In this document: in pieces, positions 8,910 through 18,755 of the stretch
How positions within the stretch are numbered: position 1 is the first letter of the stretch
Layout: each line of letters opens with the position of its first letter
Source: Halobaculum limi
GTDB lineage: Archaea > Halobacteriota > Halobacteria > Halobacteriales > Haloferacaceae
Length of the DNA stretch: 64,000 bases
Direction: 5' to 3'
Assembly (NCBI RefSeq): GCF_029490015.1
Contig: NZ_CP120468.1
Span: forward strand, 1,488,001-1,552,000
Notes under the pieces: generated by a model
What the model was told of the DNA's origin: nothing
What the model saw: only the letters and a program-made list of their open reading frames with translations
Database searches by the model: none
Program-made: the position numbers and the translations under genes

Positions 8910-10486
8910 TGAAGGCATCCGATCTCCTCGTCAGATGCCTCGAAACAGAGGGTGTCGAGTACGTGTTCGGGCTCCCGGGGGAAGAACTCGAGGCCCTGCT
9001 GTTCTCACTCCGCGATTCGGACATCCAGTTCATCCCGGTGCGACACGAACAAGGTGCGGCGTTCATGGCCGACGTTCACGGTCGGTTGACGGGCGAAGCC
9101 GGTGTCTGCCTCTCGACGCTGGGACCGGGTGCCACGAACCTTCTCACGGGCGTCGCGGACGCCCATCTCGACAAGTCCCCGCTCGTCGCGATTACGGGAC
9201 AAGGTGGGCTCGAACGCCTCCACCAGGAGAGCCACCAGGCCCTCGACATCGTCCACATGTTCGAGCCGGTCGTGAAGTGGAACACACAGATCACCGAGGC
9301 CGAGATTATCCCGGAGTCGGTACGCAAGGCGTTCAAGCTCGCCGAGTATGAGAAACCCGGTGCGACCCACCTCGAGTTTCCCGAGGACGTGGCAGCCCAA
9401 GCGCTCGATGCAGAGCCGCTCCCAACTCGGCCACGTGTGCGACGGGCTGCCCCCGACGAGCGGTCGCTCGACCGCGCCGTCGAACTCCTCGAGGACGCAG
9501 ACACCCCGCTGGTGTTAGCCGGTAACGGTGCCGTCCGAACGTCGACCGCGAATCGGTTGCGCGAACTGGTCGACCACGCAGGGATGCCCGTCGTCGCGAC
9601 GTACATGGGAAAGGGGGCGGTCTCGGATCGGCTCGAGAATTCGCTGATGACGCTCGGCTCCGGACCGCAGTCCGAGGCGTCGACGGCGATCTCCCGGGCC
9701 GACTGTGTACTCGCAGTCGGCTACGACATCGCTGAACACGACCCTCGCTCGTGGAACACCGACCTCGATAAGGCCATTATCCACGTCGATCACGAACCTG
9801 CAGAAGTATACCGACACTACAATCCGGACGTGGAAATCGTCGCGGACATCTCGACGGTCCTCCGAGAGCTACGGCTGCATCTCGATTCCGCGTCTGGACC
9901 GGAGTGGTGTCAGGACCTGCGCGAGCGGATCGTCGCGGACGTGCAACGAAAACCCGAATCTGACGACCCGTTTTCGGTGAAACGGACGCTCCCGTTCCTC
10001 CGGGAGACGATGGCTGACGAAGACATTCTGCTCTCTGACGTCGGGAGTCACAAGATGGCGATCGCACAGAGTTTCCCCACCTACGAGCCCAACACGTGCA
10101 TCATATCGAACGGATTGGCAAGTATGGGAATCGCTGTCCCCGGCGGAATCGCTGCCGATCTTGCAACCGATGCGAACGTCGTCGTCGCGACCGGCGACGG
10201 TGGGTTTCTGATGAATGCGGCCGAAATCGAGACGGCCACCCGCCTCGACCTCGGGTATACGATCGTCGTGTTCAACGACGACGACTACGGCCTCATCTCG
10301 GAGAACCAGGTCGCACACACCGGTGAACAGTTCGGAACCGAACTGACGAACCCTGACTTCGAGCGATTCGCCGAGAGCTTCGGAATCGAGAGCTACCGGC
10401 CAGAGACGTGGGGAGAGGTCGAGACAGTCTTCAAACGTGTTGTTCCTGCGAACGAGATGTCCCTGGTCGAAATCACGCTTGGGTAG
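8906..10486 (+). CDS. Acetolactate synthase-like thiamine-pyrophosphate enzyme, large subunit
   Basis: A 526-aa enzyme of the TPP-dependent decarboxylase family. The activating Glu lies in VRHEQGAAFMA (E48). The central domain is at about 190-320. The TPP/Mg2+ motif runs GDGGFLMNAAEIETA to VVFNDDDYGLI. The overall pattern is AlsS/IlvB-like: two pyruvates to 2-acetolactate plus CO2. No small regulatory subunit is adjacent, which favours a catabolic AlsS-type or another 2-keto-acid lyase over branched-chain biosynthesis. ATGs at 8906 and 8909 are both possible. Coupling to the aldehyde dehydrogenase suggests a shared keto-acid/semialdehyde route, but the substrate is unknown. Confidence 0.85.
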   Translation: MMKASDLLVRCLETEGVEYVFGLPGEELEALLFSLRDSDIQFIPVRHEQGAAFMADVHGRLTGEAGVCLSTLGPGATNLLTGVADAHLDKSPLVAITGQGGLERLHQESHQALDIVHMFEPVVKWNTQITEAEIIPESVRKAFKLAEYEKPGATHLEFPEDVAAQALDAEPLPTRPRVRRAAPDERSLDRAVELLEDADTPLVLAGNGAVRTSTANRLRELVDHAGMPVVATYMGKGAVSDRLENSLMTLGSGPQSEASTAISRADCVLAVGYDIAEHDPRSWNTDLDKAIIHVDHEPAEVYRHYNPDVEIVADISTVLRELRLHLDSASGPEWCQDLRERIVADVQRKPESDDPFSVKRTLPFLRETMADEDILLSDVGSHKMAIAQSFPTYEPNTCIISNGLASMGIAVPGGIAADLATDANVVVATGDGGFLMNAAEIETATRLDLGYTIVVFNDDDYGLISENQVAHTGEQFGTELTNPDFERFAESFGIESYRPETWGEVETVFKRVVPANEMSLVEITLG

Positions 10487-10691
10487 CAGGGATAACTGTT
10501 CTTCTACATCCCACATTTACGGCTATGACGGGAGCGGGAGGTTATCGACCATCAGACTAGAATGCCCGAGACAAACTGTGCGCAGAATACACCGACGAGC
10601 AGTGGAGTACGACGGATTAACTGGTAGTTTCCCCACGTCACCCATCAGGAGAGGCGGAGCGTATTTGCTGTTGAATAGCCAATATATCGAT

Positions 10692-11171
10692 ATGGCTCTC
10701 GAGGTTTCGATTCCGGATCCGCCATCGCTCCACGGGCCCCAGCCCAGGGGTGAGTACGAAGCAATCGATAATCCAGTCAACGACCCCGAAGACGACTATC
10801 GCCGGGAAGAGATTGAGCTGATCCTGTCGAACGGCGCGTGGAACGATGCCTTCGAGGAGTGGGCGGCCCAGACTGGGCTGACCGTGGACACCTTCGAGGT
10901 TGTCATCGAGTACGAACTTATCGACGACTTCGACTTCTACTGGGACGCCACGACGGACGAGATCGGCTACCAGTCGCCGACGCTCCCGCACGTGGCTCGT
11001 GAGGAACTCGACGCTAGAGCCGTGGAAGATATCGAGTTGGAACTCGACACCCTCGGCCGGGTAGTCTCGGAGATGCTCGAAAACGACTACCTCTTGCGTG
11101 ACGACGAGATGTTCGGCTTCTTCGCTGACGACACATCCGAAAACACGTACGAGTCCCGTAACGAGGAGTGA
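10692..11171 (+). CDS. Acidic haloarchaeal protein of unknown function
   Basis: A 159-aa protein rich in Asp and Glu with no membrane segment. It contains WNDAFEEWAAQTGLTVDTF and a run of aromatic and acidic residues (YELIDDFDFYWDATTDE). I do not recognise the family. The frame is open from 10437, but the upstream part is Arg/Ser-rich and non-native in composition; ATG 10692 gives a typical haloarchaeal protein. Its 3' end overlaps the open frame of a decayed antiporter tail on the other strand. Confidence 0.6.
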   Translation: MALEVSIPDPPSLHGPQPRGEYEAIDNPVNDPEDDYRREEIELILSNGAWNDAFEEWAAQTGLTVDTFEVVIEYELIDDFDFYWDATTDEIGYQSPTLPHVAREELDARAVEDIELELDTLGRVVSEMLENDYLLRDDEMFGFFADDTSENTYESRNEE

Positions 11172-11269
11172 CCGGAGTAGATCACCGACACGACGCCGAC
11201 AGTTGTGAGTCGATTGGTGAGTGACTCAAGGGGTCTATCGAGCGCATTCGGGCAGACGACGAGTGACCG

Positions 11270-11635
11270 TTGTTCTTCTCTAGCCGCTTCATCTGCATCT
11301 CCGTCGGGCTCGTCTACCTCGATCCCCAATTCTCGGACGCGCTCGCGCCAGACCTCGTCGTACCCCTTCCTCCCGTCCATCACAGTGGACTCGCCCGCCT
11401 CGACTCGATCGAGCTTGAGGTTCGTCTCCCCCAGGAGACGCTCACCGATCTCGTCGCTGACAACACCGATTCGAATCGCGTTGAGCACGGCACTTTTCTC
11501 CGACTGCAAGACGCGTCGCTCGTCCATCATGAGTTCCTCGCGCCCCACCTCCGGGTACGCAGTGAGAAGTGCCGGGATGACTGTTCGAAGCTGCCCTTTC
11601 TCACGTTCGTACTCCGTCGTGAACGCCTCGTACAT
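11270..11635 (-). pseudogene. C-terminal fragment of a CPA1-type Na+/H+ antiporter
   Basis: About 120 residues resemble the cytosolic tail of NhaP/CPA1 antiporters (YEREKGQLRTVIPALL, VLQSEKSAVLNAIRIGVVSDEIGERLL, NLKLDRVE). No membrane domain precedes it: an in-frame TGA lies just upstream of the first Met at 11635, and the upstream DNA shows no antiporter helices. The frame continues to 11087, but the last 60 residues are Ser/Arg-rich and not family-like. A solitary tail cannot transport, so this is a gene remnant. Confidence 0.6.
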
Positions 11636-11779
11636 CTCGCTGGGATCTCACAGATGCAGATGATGTTGAGTTACTATTGCTGAATACAGAGGATGAGTTC
11701 AGCAACTGGTGCCCGTCCGACCTGTCCCCTGAGACTAGTGAGTATCCATTTTATACACGTCCTCACCGTAGTCTCGAGT

Positions 11780-12199
11780 GTGATATCACGGCTTCTCGTC
11801 CCGATGGATGACTCGGAGATGGCCCAGCAAGCGCTCGAGTACGCTCTCGAGAACCATCCCGAGGCGGAGATCACGGTCTTGCATGTCGAGGGCGGACCGT
11901 CAGTGATGGGGGGAGCAGCCACAGCACTCGCTCTCGAAGAGGACCCGGAAGAGGCCGCCGAAGAGCACTCGAAGGCGGTATTCGAGGAGGCCCGGGAACT
12001 CGCCACCGAGTACGATGTAGACATTACCACCGAAGTTCAGATGGGTCATCCGGCCCGGGCGATTTTGAACAGAGCCGACGACTTCGATGCAATCGTACTC
12101 GGTAGCCACAGTGGTTCGTTAGTCGATCGGCTGATCGTCGGGAACGTCGCCCAGAAGGTGGTCCGCCAGTCGCCCATCCCGGTAATCGTCGCCCGGTGA
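11780..12199 (+). CDS. Universal stress protein (UspA family)
   Basis: A 139-aa alpha/beta protein. The N-terminal strand RLLVPMDDSEMAQQ, the alternating helices and strands, and the C-terminal nucleotide-loop region (LGSHSGSLVDRLIVGNVAQKV) are typical of UspA. The usual second Gly of the ATP loop is a Ser here, so ATP binding is uncertain. The frame opens at 11693, but the first 29 residues do not fit; the GTG at 11780 gives the family-typical length. It stands alone between decayed sequences. Confidence 0.85.
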   Translation: MISRLLVPMDDSEMAQQALEYALENHPEAEITVLHVEGGPSVMGGAATALALEEDPEEAAEEHSKAVFEEARELATEYDVDITTEVQMGHPARAILNRADDFDAIVLGSHSGSLVDRLIVGNVAQKVVRQSPIPVIVAR

Positions 12200-12648
12200 G
12201 TGGCCAGCGAGTAAGGCCATTAAACAGCCGTGCCCCGGAGTCCCCAGCGAACGAATACACACTTGCCCACCACTATCTGTACCAACTCAATTCAGCTTCC
12301 GGCAAAAACGAATCCGGTGACCGATAGGCACTCTGTATTCAGTAACTGCTTTCTAACAGTATCCAGAGAGAGCGAGCGACGAGATGAGAGACCCGGCCTC
12401 TATACTCATCAAGCGGCTTGTGTCAGTTTCTGAGGAGTTCAACAAAGCCGTATCAGTGGTATCCGAAGCTCGAGGAGAGCGCTCCGTAGTTCACTCCGCT
12501 TGCAGACTATAGATCGCGTACTCCGCATCTGTTCGTGGTCCAAGTGGACCAGTACAGGTGCTGTCGGTCGTGTCACCCACATAATGATAAAGTAGACGAG
12601 TGTGAAAGTATCGCCCCTTGATGCAGCCACAGAGCGAATGTAGAACAT
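12200..12648. other. Gap, about 450 bp
   Basis: No family-like open frame was seen on either strand, only short shadow frames. The right half is AT-richer and probably holds the SPFH-gene promoter. No repeats or RNA fold recognised. Confidence 0.35.
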
Positions 12649-13743
12649 ATGTACGACCCGACCCCGCTACAGGTCTCCACTCTCGGGTTCGCGATAGTCG
12701 GCCTGCTGGTACTGGTGCTGGCAATCGTAACGGTCTCGCAGATGGTGCGGTTCGTCGACGCGTACGATAAACAGGCGCTCACCGTGTTCGGCGAGTATCG
12801 CGGCTTGCTCGAGCCGGGCCTCAACTTCGTTCCCCCGTTCGTCTCGCGCACGCACACGTTCGATATGCGTACTCAGACGATGGACGTGCCCCGACAGGAG
12901 GCGATTACGCGGGACAACTCTCCCGTTACAGCGGACGCCGTCGTCTATCTCCGTGTGATGGATGCGAAGAAGGCGTTCCTGGAGGTCGAAGACTACAAGA
13001 CGGCAGTCTCGAACCTCGCCCAGACCACGCTCCGGGCAGTCATTGGCGACATGGAACTGGACGACACGCTGAACAAGCGCCAGGAGATCAACGCTCGCAT
13101 TCGTAAGGAGCTCGACGAACCGACCGACGAATGGGGAATCCGCGTCGAGTCAGTCGAAGTCCGAGAGGTCAACCCCAGTCAAGAGGTTCAACAGGCGATG
13201 GAACAGCAAACCGGCGCGGAACGGAGACGCCGAGCCACGATCCTCGAAGCGCAGGGCGAACGCCGGAGTGCAGTCGAGAACGCCGAAGGGGACAAGCAGT
13301 CGAACATCATTCGAGCGCAAGGTGAAAAACAGAGCCAGATCCTCGAGGCACAGGGTGATGCGATCTCGACGGTGCTGCGGGCGAAGTCCGCCGAATCGAT
13401 GGGCGAGCGCGCGATCATCGACAAAGGAATGGAAACGCTCGAAGCGATCGGTCGGGGGGAGTCGACGACGTTCATCCTCCCCCAGGAACTCACCTCGCTG
13501 GTGGGTCGCTACGGCAAACACCTCACGGGGAGCGACGTGGCGACCAATGAGCAAAGGCTGGATAGCCAGGGATTCGACGCCGAGACCCGCGAACTCATCG
13601 GACTCGACGACATCAAGGAGATCCTCGGCGAGATCGACAAGGCCGCCGAGATGGACGTCGAAGAGCTGGAACAGCAGGCCAAGGCGGTCAAGGACGGGGC
13701 CCCCACCTCCAAGGGTGCAGATCACGCCGGTGACGGAGCATGA
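12649..13743 (+). CDS. SPFH/band-7 membrane-anchored protein (stomatin/prohibitin-like)
   Basis: A 364-aa protein with one N-terminal membrane helix (about residues 10-32), an SPFH domain (about 35-210: ALTVFGEYRGLLEPGLNFVPPF and IRVESVEVREVNPSQEVQQAM), a coiled-coil stretch with repeated AQGEKQSQ/ILEAQGD units (about 210-255), and an acidic disordered tail. Such proteins form membrane-bound ring scaffolds that organise lipids or proteases. No NfeD-type partner is nearby. The next gene overlaps by four bases (ATGA), so the 91-aa protein is likely its translational partner. Confidence 0.88.
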   Translation: MYDPTPLQVSTLGFAIVGLLVLVLAIVTVSQMVRFVDAYDKQALTVFGEYRGLLEPGLNFVPPFVSRTHTFDMRTQTMDVPRQEAITRDNSPVTADAVVYLRVMDAKKAFLEVEDYKTAVSNLAQTTLRAVIGDMELDDTLNKRQEINARIRKELDEPTDEWGIRVESVEVREVNPSQEVQQAMEQQTGAERRRRATILEAQGERRSAVENAEGDKQSNIIRAQGEKQSQILEAQGDAISTVLRAKSAESMGERAIIDKGMETLEAIGRGESTTFILPQELTSLVGRYGKHLTGSDVATNEQRLDSQGFDAETRELIGLDDIKEILGEIDKAAEMDVEELEQQAKAVKDGAPTSKGADHAGDGA

Positions 13744-14015
13744 GTTCTGAAGAGAACCTTCCGGCAGACTGGGTGCTAGAATCCAAGCAGACAATCTACG
13801 ACGTACTCATGGGCCGCAATTATACCACGGTTCTCTATCGCCAGGAACACACCAGAAGCGCGGTATACATCAACGAGGTTATCGACGGAAGGAACGTTTG
13901 GGAATACAACGTCCATCACTCGGGGCGGGACGGTGACCTCGGAACCGCCGCAGACCTGGAAACGGCGAAGCAAATCGCGTTCACGTTCATGAACGACTCC
14001 AGCGCCAGCGTGTGA
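13740..14015 (+). CDS. Small hypothetical protein coupled to the SPFH gene
   Basis: A 91-aa soluble protein whose start overlaps the SPFH stop (ATGA). It has a probable beta-rich core (TTVLYRQEHTRSAVYINE, then NVWEYNVHH) and ends in the helix DLETAKQIAFTFMND. I do not recognise the family. A 22-residue copy of its C-terminus survives at 7418-7483, so a paralogue once existed nearby. The coupling suggests it works with the SPFH scaffold. Confidence 0.65.
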   Translation: MSSEENLPADWVLESKQTIYDVLMGRNYTTVLYRQEHTRSAVYINEVIDGRNVWEYNVHHSGRDGDLGTAADLETAKQIAFTFMNDSSASV

Positions 14016-14260
14016 TATCCGACGCACCGTCGGCGATCGCTTGCAGATAGACGACGGCGAGAGAGCGAGCGTCCTGACGATTGTCGGTCGAGAGGTTGTG
14101 TCGCCGGTCTGATCGGTGATCAGGGATGTGAGAATGCACTCCGGAATCCGTTCATGAGGAGTTACGAACCGGGTCGAATACATCGGCGTCCATCGACCAT
14201 TCAGGAGGGACACGGAATTACGTCTCTGGCCCGAACTATTGGAACAAGGACCGCTTGAAT

Positions 14261-15514
14261 ATGGTATCTACACTCGTTGTCGTGGGGTTGCTCGTGGCTG
14301 CCTTCGTCGGATTCAACATTGGTGGGTCGTCGACCGGTGTCGCGTTCGGACCGGCCGTCGGGAGTCGCCTCGTCAGAAAGGCCACTGCCGCAACCCTGTT
14401 CACGCTCTTCGCGTTTCTGGGTGCGTGGACGGTCGGTCGGAACGTCATCGCCACCATGAGCGACGGCATCGTTCCAGCGGTGCAGTTCTCGCCACTAGCG
14501 ACTGTCGGTGTGCTGTTCTTCACCGGGCTGGCACTCTTGCTCTCGAATCTGTACGGGGTTCCCGCCTCGACGTCGATGACTGCCGTGGGTGCGATCGTCG
14601 GGCTCGGTCTGGCAACGGACTCGCTCAACGAGGCGTTGATGTTCACGATCGTCTCCGCGTGGATCGTTGCGCCACTCCTCGGATTCGCGACTGGTGCCAT
14701 CGTCGGCCGATATCTGTACCCCCAGTTAGAGGCCCAGATGTCGTTCACGCGCTTCGAGCGGCACCTCGTCCAGCTCGATCGCTCGGGGAGGGTTCCGCGC
14801 CTCCACCTCAATACGAACGCAGCCCCCCGGGACCTCGTCGGCTCGTTTCTGGTCATTGCAATCGCGTGTTACATGGGGTTCAGTGCAGGGGCCTCGAACG
14901 CCGCAAATGCCGTCGCACCGCTCGTCGGCAACGGGTCGATCACCATCGAGCAAGGCATCGTGCTCGCCGTCGCTGCCATCGGCCTCGGTGGGTTCACCAT
15001 CGCCCGGCGGACGCTGGCGACGGTTAGTGACGGAATCACCGACCTACCAATTCTGGCCGCACTCGTCGTCTCGAGCATCGGGGCGACCATCATCACCGTC
15101 CTCTCGTATCTCGGTATTCCGGCGAGTCTCGCGGTGAGCACGACCTGCTGTATCATCGGACTCGGTTGGGGACGAGCGAGTCGCGCCGCCACGCTCGCGG
15201 AGATCGCCACCCGACGTACCGAGCGTGAGTTGGCTGCGAGGCTCACAACGGGTGCGCTCGCGGCGTCTACGGGGTCGGATGACGAACCGACCAGCCCGAC
15301 CATCGGCGAACTGGCGAGCAGTACGGCTGGCGAGCGGACGGGGCGACGGGACAGAGACAGACCGGTTCCCCCGATCGGGGAGGAACACATCGACGAACTC
15401 AGCGCAGAGAGCTTATTCGACCCGGCCGCCACACGCCGAATCGTCATCCTCTGGATCCTCGCACCCTCGCTCTCGGTCGTCGGCTCCTATCTCCTCTTCA
15501 GTTTGCTCCTGTAG
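14261..15514 (+). CDS. Inorganic phosphate transporter, PiT family
   Basis: A membrane protein of about 417 aa with two homologous halves. Each half carries the PiT signature: GFNIGGSSTGVAFGPAVG near residue 18, and GFSAGASNAANAVAPLVG near residue 207. A hydrophilic loop follows (about residues 315-385) before a final helix. It imports phosphate with H+ or Na+. ATG 14261 is chosen over the in-frame TTG at 14255. A UspA-like fragment begins right after it; in haloarchaea transporter and UspA genes are often adjacent. Confidence 0.85.
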   Translation: MVSTLVVVGLLVAAFVGFNIGGSSTGVAFGPAVGSRLVRKATAATLFTLFAFLGAWTVGRNVIATMSDGIVPAVQFSPLATVGVLFFTGLALLLSNLYGVPASTSMTAVGAIVGLGLATDSLNEALMFTIVSAWIVAPLLGFATGAIVGRYLYPQLEAQMSFTRFERHLVQLDRSGRVPRLHLNTNAAPRDLVGSFLVIAIACYMGFSAGASNAANAVAPLVGNGSITIEQGIVLAVAAIGLGGFTIARRTLATVSDGITDLPILAALVVSSIGATIITVLSYLGIPASLAVSTTCCIIGLGWGRASRAATLAEIATRRTERELAARLTTGALAASTGSDDEPTSPTIGELASSTAGERTGRRDRDRPVPPIGEEHIDELSAESLFDPAATRRIVILWILAPSLSVVGSYLLFSLLL

Positions 15515-15594
15515 TGTGCCCCGGAGCGGCCGGAGGCCCCGATGTCGGTTTCGTAAGGTACTGTCCGACCCGACGTCAACCACCGCTCCGATAT

Positions 15595-15984
15595 CGGTTC
15601 TCGGCTGCATCTTGTCTGTACGTATCGGATCGGAGCGCGATGTTCGTCGCGGCGATGATCGGGACACGCGACATTGAGGTGACGCTCTATCACGTCACGG
15701 ACTCGGAGGATGCGACTGCAGTCGGGCACTCGATGTTGGAGGAAGCGGCCGAGCACCTCCGTGAAGGAGGCCTCGACGCTGCTGCGATCACGGAAGCCGT
15801 GGTCGTCTCCGAGACGCCGATCCAATCCATCGCGACAGCCGCGACCGATCACGATGCCGTGGTCATGGGGGAACGCGCTCCATCGCTTCGCACCTTCCTC
15901 TTCGGGGAGGCCGCCGAACAGGTTGCGGTTCACTCTCTCGGTCCGGTTGTCGTTGTCCGTCGCGAACGGAACCACACCGCCTAG
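15595..15984 (+). pseudogene. UspA-like protein without its N-terminal strand
   Basis: The frame encodes a good UspA second half: VTLYHVTDSEDATAVG, AITEAVVVSETPIQSIATAA, DHDAVVMGE and ending LGPVVVVRR. The first beta-strand and its nucleotide-binding Asp are absent: the region before VSDRSAMFVAAM is out of pattern and overlaps the end of the phosphate transporter. Only the ATG at 15640 could start it, giving about 114 aa. It is probably a 5'-truncated gene, though a short product could still be made. Confidence 0.55.
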
Positions 15985-16059
15985 ACGAGGAAGGCGATAC
16001 ACAGAGCCGAGCGACCCGTTCGGGGCAACTCCCGGACCGCTCGATCGGCCGTGGGTTTT

Positions 16060-17399
16060 CTACTTGTCGTCCGTCCCTCCTCCGGTCTCTGCTTTGCGGA
16101 TCACGAGCCGTTCGACTCGGGCGTCATCGACAGCCTCGACCTGAAGGACGTGTCTGTTCTCTTCGATCTGGTCGCCCACTTCGGGAACTCTCCCGAGACG
16201 GCTGAAGACCAATCCACCGATCGTCTCGACGTCGGCACTCTCGAATCGCGTGTCGAGGCGCTCGTTCACTTCCCGAACGGAGACGCCCCCGTCGACGGTG
16301 TACGCGCCATCGGCTCGCTTCTCGATGGACGGCTCCCGAGCACCGATATCGAATTCGTCCTGGATATCGCCCACGATCTCTTCGAGGATATCTTCGATGG
16401 TCACGATGCCCTCGAAGACGCCCCACTCGTCGACGACGAAGGCCATCTGGCCTTCCTCGCGCAGCTGAAAGTCGGCGAGGATCGCGTCGATTGGGCGCGT
16501 TTCGGGAACGGTGAGGACGGCTCGTGCGATCTCACGCGCCGTGACCGTGCTGTCTTGCTCCGTCTCGGATTCGCTTGCTCGCAGGATGTCCTTGGCGTGG
16601 ACGAATCCGAGCGGTTGATCCCCGTCCGCATCGAGGACGAGATAGCGCGTGTACGCCCCGTTGGCGACAACCGACCGGAGCTCCGAGAGTGGCATCGAGG
16701 CAGTCACGGTTTAGACGTCTGGACGTGGAACCATGACCTCGCGGGCGACCGTATCCCCGAGTTCGAAGACGCTCTCGATCATCTCGACTTCGTCGAGGTC
16801 GATATGTCCCGTCTCCTCCGAACGGGTGAGGATCATCCGAATCTCAGATTCGGTGTGGGTTTCCTCGCTTTCGGACGCCGGGGAGACACCAACGAGGCGG
16901 GTGAAGTAGTTGGCCGTCCCGTTGAAGACGATGATGCCGGGCACGAACACGTAGTAAAAGAATTTCATGAGTGGGGCAAGGAGGAGCGCGACACGTGGAG
17001 CTTCCTGGATAGCGAACGTCTTCGGTGCGAGTTCGCCGAACACCACGTGGAGGAACGTGATGAACCCGAATCCCAGGGCGAACGCGACGAGGTGAACCGC
17101 TCCCGCAGGAAGAAACTGGCCGAGAACGGGGTCGATGAGCGCCGCGACAGCCGGTTCACCAATCCAGCCGAGACCAAGCGAGGAGAGCGTGATGCCGAGC
17201 TGACTGACAGCCAGATAGTCGTCTAGATTCTGGATGACCTCCTGGACGAGTGCTGCCCCCGGTTTGCCCGTTCGACGAGTGCGTTCACCTGCGTGGGACG
17301 GACTTTGACGAACGCGAACTCCGCCGCGACGAAGATCCCGTTCATGATGACGAGGAAGAACGCGAGAAGCAGTCCGCCGAGAGAAATCAGATCGACCAT
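16060..17399 (-). pseudogene. CNNM/CorC-type transporter (DUF21-CBS-CorC) broken by a frameshift and a stop
   Basis: The parts are all present in order: an N-terminal membrane DUF21 domain from ATG 17399 (VDLISLGGLLLAFFLVIMNG), more DUF21 with VVFGELAPKTFAIQ, the CBS pair, and the C-terminal CorC/HlyC domain ending at 16060. Near 17265 one base is missing in a G run: the frame changes from ALVERANRG to GAALVQEVIQNLDDYLAVSQLG. At 16711-16713 an in-frame TAA sits between VMVPRPDV and TVTASMPL, inside the first CBS. Intact family members export Mg2+ or Co2+. With two lesions it is most likely dead, unless one is a sequencing error. Confidence 0.8.
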
Positions 17400-17714
17400 A
17401 CTCAATTGTTGACGCCAGAACACTTGTAGGGGATGGATGCCGTACTGGTCTTCTGCGGTCAGCGTTTCCACGAATCGCGGGTATCCGCGATGCCGAAAGC
17501 GTCGGTACTATCCCTCCCTACTCGCTCTCTACTGTCCGCTCGGGGGAGGTAGCGGTATGCGGCGCTGTCGAAGTGCTGAAGGCTTCAACAGAGCCAGTCT
17601 GGCGGTATTGTGTCCGTTCACGTTGTGCCCGTACTTGGAGCCGGTGGCGACCACTGACAGATGGCCCAATGCTGTACACACAAGTCAAGGATGAGGGGAA
17701 TCTCTATACTGAAT

Positions 17715-18755
17715 ATGACTGGACAGAGAGACCCTCGACATTGGTTATCGAACCATGTTGGACTGTCGATCTTGGCGGTCGTGAGTGGGGTTCTCGGCCT
17801 CCTTTTCGTTTTCACACAGCTTCAGTATATCCTGCTCGCGATCATCCTCGCATACGTCCTCGCACCCGCACAACGGACGCTCGAGCGTCACACGAGCGCA
17901 GCTACAGCCGCCCTCACCCTCATCTCGCTTTCGGTAGTTGTCCTCTTCATCCCGGTCGCCTATATCCTCACAGTCGCAATTCAGCAGGGACTGGGGCTGC
18001 TAACCGCCCTCCAGGAAGGTGAAGTCAGTCTCGACATCGTTCAGGCTCGACTCGAAACCATCGGCTACGTGATCGATTTCGACCTGTTGTACGCGACCTA
18101 TCAAGAGCCGATCGCGAGCGGGTTGCAGCGTCTCGCAACCGGCGCGGTAATCGTCATCGGCGGTCTCCCTGGAGTGCTCATCGGACTCACCGTGACGGTC
18201 TTCGTACTCTTTGCGTTGTTGCGAGACGGTGAACAGTTCCTCACGTGGTTGCAGTCGATCGTCCCGCTCTCTGATCCTGTGGAACGAGAACTTCTTCGGG
18301 AACTTGACGCCCTTATGTGGGCGTCAGTTATCGGGAACGTCGCCGTCGCGGCGGTCCAGGCGGTACTCCTCGGCATCGGATTGGCGCTCGTTGGCATGCC
18401 CGGGGTTGTGTTCTTGACCGTGGCGACATTCGTGCTCACGTTGCTCCCACTCGTTGGGGCATTCGGTGTCTGGCTTCCGGTTTCGGGGTACCTGTTCGCG
18501 ATCGGTCGCCCCATTACCGCGGTACTGTTTTTCGTCTACGGGTCGGTGGTCAGCGCCTCGGACCTCTATCTTCGACCGGCGATCATCAACCGGAGCGGGG
18601 CGATCAACGTCGCGACCATCGTCGTGGGTATCTTCGGGGGAATCGTTCTGTTCGGGGCCATCGGCCTGTTCGTCGGCCCTGTCGTACTCGGCGGCTCAAA
18701 GATCGTCCTTGACCTGTTTGCCCAGGAGCGAGCGGACCCGACCGTCGAACGATAG
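17715..18755 (+). CDS. AI-2E/PerM-family membrane permease
   Basis: A 346-aa membrane protein with about eight helices. An early helix pair (LSILAVVSGVLGLLFVF, YILLAIILAYVLAPAQRTLER) is followed by an amphipathic stretch at about 100-160. Later come the family patterns LPLVGAFGVWLPVSGYLF and a C-terminal GGIVLFGAIGLFVGPVVLGG. The family includes autoinducer-2 exporters and Na+/H+-type permeases; the substrate here is unknown. The frame is open from 17661, but ATG 17715 puts the first helix in the normal position. Confidence 0.82.
   Translation: MTGQRDPRHWLSNHVGLSILAVVSGVLGLLFVFTQLQYILLAIILAYVLAPAQRTLERHTSAATAALTLISLSVVVLFIPVAYILTVAIQQGLGLLTALQEGEVSLDIVQARLETIGYVIDFDLLYATYQEPIASGLQRLATGAVIVIGGLPGVLIGLTVTVFVLFALLRDGEQFLTWLQSIVPLSDPVERELLRELDALMWASVIGNVAVAAVQAVLLGIGLALVGMPGVVFLTVATFVLTLLPLVGAFGVWLPVSGYLFAIGRPITAVLFFVYGSVVSASDLYLRPAIINRSGAINVATIVVGIFGGIVLFGAIGLFVGPVVLGGSKIVLDLFAQERADPTVER

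Noticed and set aside
16051-17226. Plus-strand 391-codon open frame over the CNNM pseudogene
   Set aside because: It is the antisense shadow of a recognisable, though broken, minus-strand transporter; its translation resembles no family.
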